Shown here piece by piece: positions 63,992 to 64,000 of a stretch of DNA of 64,000 bases. The notes beneath the pieces were generated by a model that had not been told where the DNA came from, searched no databases, and saw only the letters and a program-made list of their open reading frames with translations. The DNA is from Marinobacter sp. SS21 (lineage in GTDB: Bacteria; Pseudomonadota; Gammaproteobacteria; Pseudomonadales; Oleiphilaceae): contig NZ_JAQNDA010000010.1 in assembly GCF_028369065.1 (NCBI RefSeq), positions 97,529 to 161,528 on the forward strand. Direction: 5' to 3'. The translations under genes were made by a program, and so were the position numbers. The first letter of the stretch is position 1, and each line of letters starts with the position of its first letter.

Positions 63992-64000
63992 CGACAATCT

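Overview
The window looks like a piece of chromosome from a marine, aerobic, motile gammaproteobacterium of the Marinobacter type. This is inferred from a GC-rich coding background, a leucine/isovalerate (liu) cluster under a MerR regulator, a sufBCDSATE iron-sulfur operon behind an IscR-type site, an NrtR-controlled NAD salvage locus, FlgP/FlgT flagellar accessory genes and the gpmI-envC-ctpA / secB neighbourhood. No name can be proved without a search.

Layout. 1-1175: the tail of a cation-diffusion-facilitator exporter and an AEC-family permease. 1354-10248: liuR and an operon (acyl-CoA synthetase, liuA, liuB, liuC, liuD, liuE) taking isovaleryl-CoA to acetoacetate plus acetyl-CoA; a 95-nt palindromic element lies between liuA and liuB. 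10249-13488: a scrambled, AT-richer accessory island with a BrnT/BrnA toxin-antitoxin pair, a decayed IS110 element, CcdA with a CcdB broken in a T9 tract, a LysR gene without its DNA-binding domain and the first third of a GNAT acetyltransferase. An 18-bp perfect direct repeat brackets brnTA plus the IS110 remnant.

13489-17532: two tautomerase-like proteins, a MAPEG membrane protein and two tandem SDR proteins lacking the usual catalytic Tyr, divergent from a LysR regulator with a clear palindromic operator. 17679-21464: an AraC regulator divergent from a Rieske oxygenase followed by a phytanoyl-CoA-dioxygenase-type Fe(II)/2OG enzyme, then a SnoaL-like protein. 21739-25075: an Hpt-REC-REC protein with degenerate GGDEF and EAL domains behind a perfect CRP consensus site, then an amidohydrolase. 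25178-28672: nrtR, nadM-Nudix and nadV with two matching 21-bp operators. 28897-30805: a small membrane protein, an EVE-domain protein and a voltage-gated channel with a calcium-channel-like filter. 30877-34393: a sigma-54-type promoter, a nitrate/nitrite transporter and a fused PP2C phosphatase/protein kinase.

34544-41662: a DUF4019 protein and the suf operon. 41712-45092: flgP-flgT and a TraF_2-type envelope protein. 45225-49691: cca, a pteridine-reductase-like SDR, a thiolase, trmL and a periplasmic binding-like protein. 49869-56257: secB and a Cys-less rhodanese on the minus strand; gpmI, envC, ctpA and a divergent polysaccharide deacetylase on the plus strand. 56351-59191: hisBHAF. 59418-63729: a SRPBCC protein, AsmA-like protein, mutY and yggX. 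63850-63925: tRNA-Phe with promoter and terminator.

Most of the window is orderly core genome. The places that repay a second look are the island at 10.2-13.3 kb, the two oxidative clusters at 13.5-21.5 kb, the degenerate signalling hub at 21.8-24.3 kb, the channel at 30 kb and several regulatory sites. I did not find a CRISPR array, an intact transposon, a prophage or a clear defence system beyond toxin-antitoxin genes.
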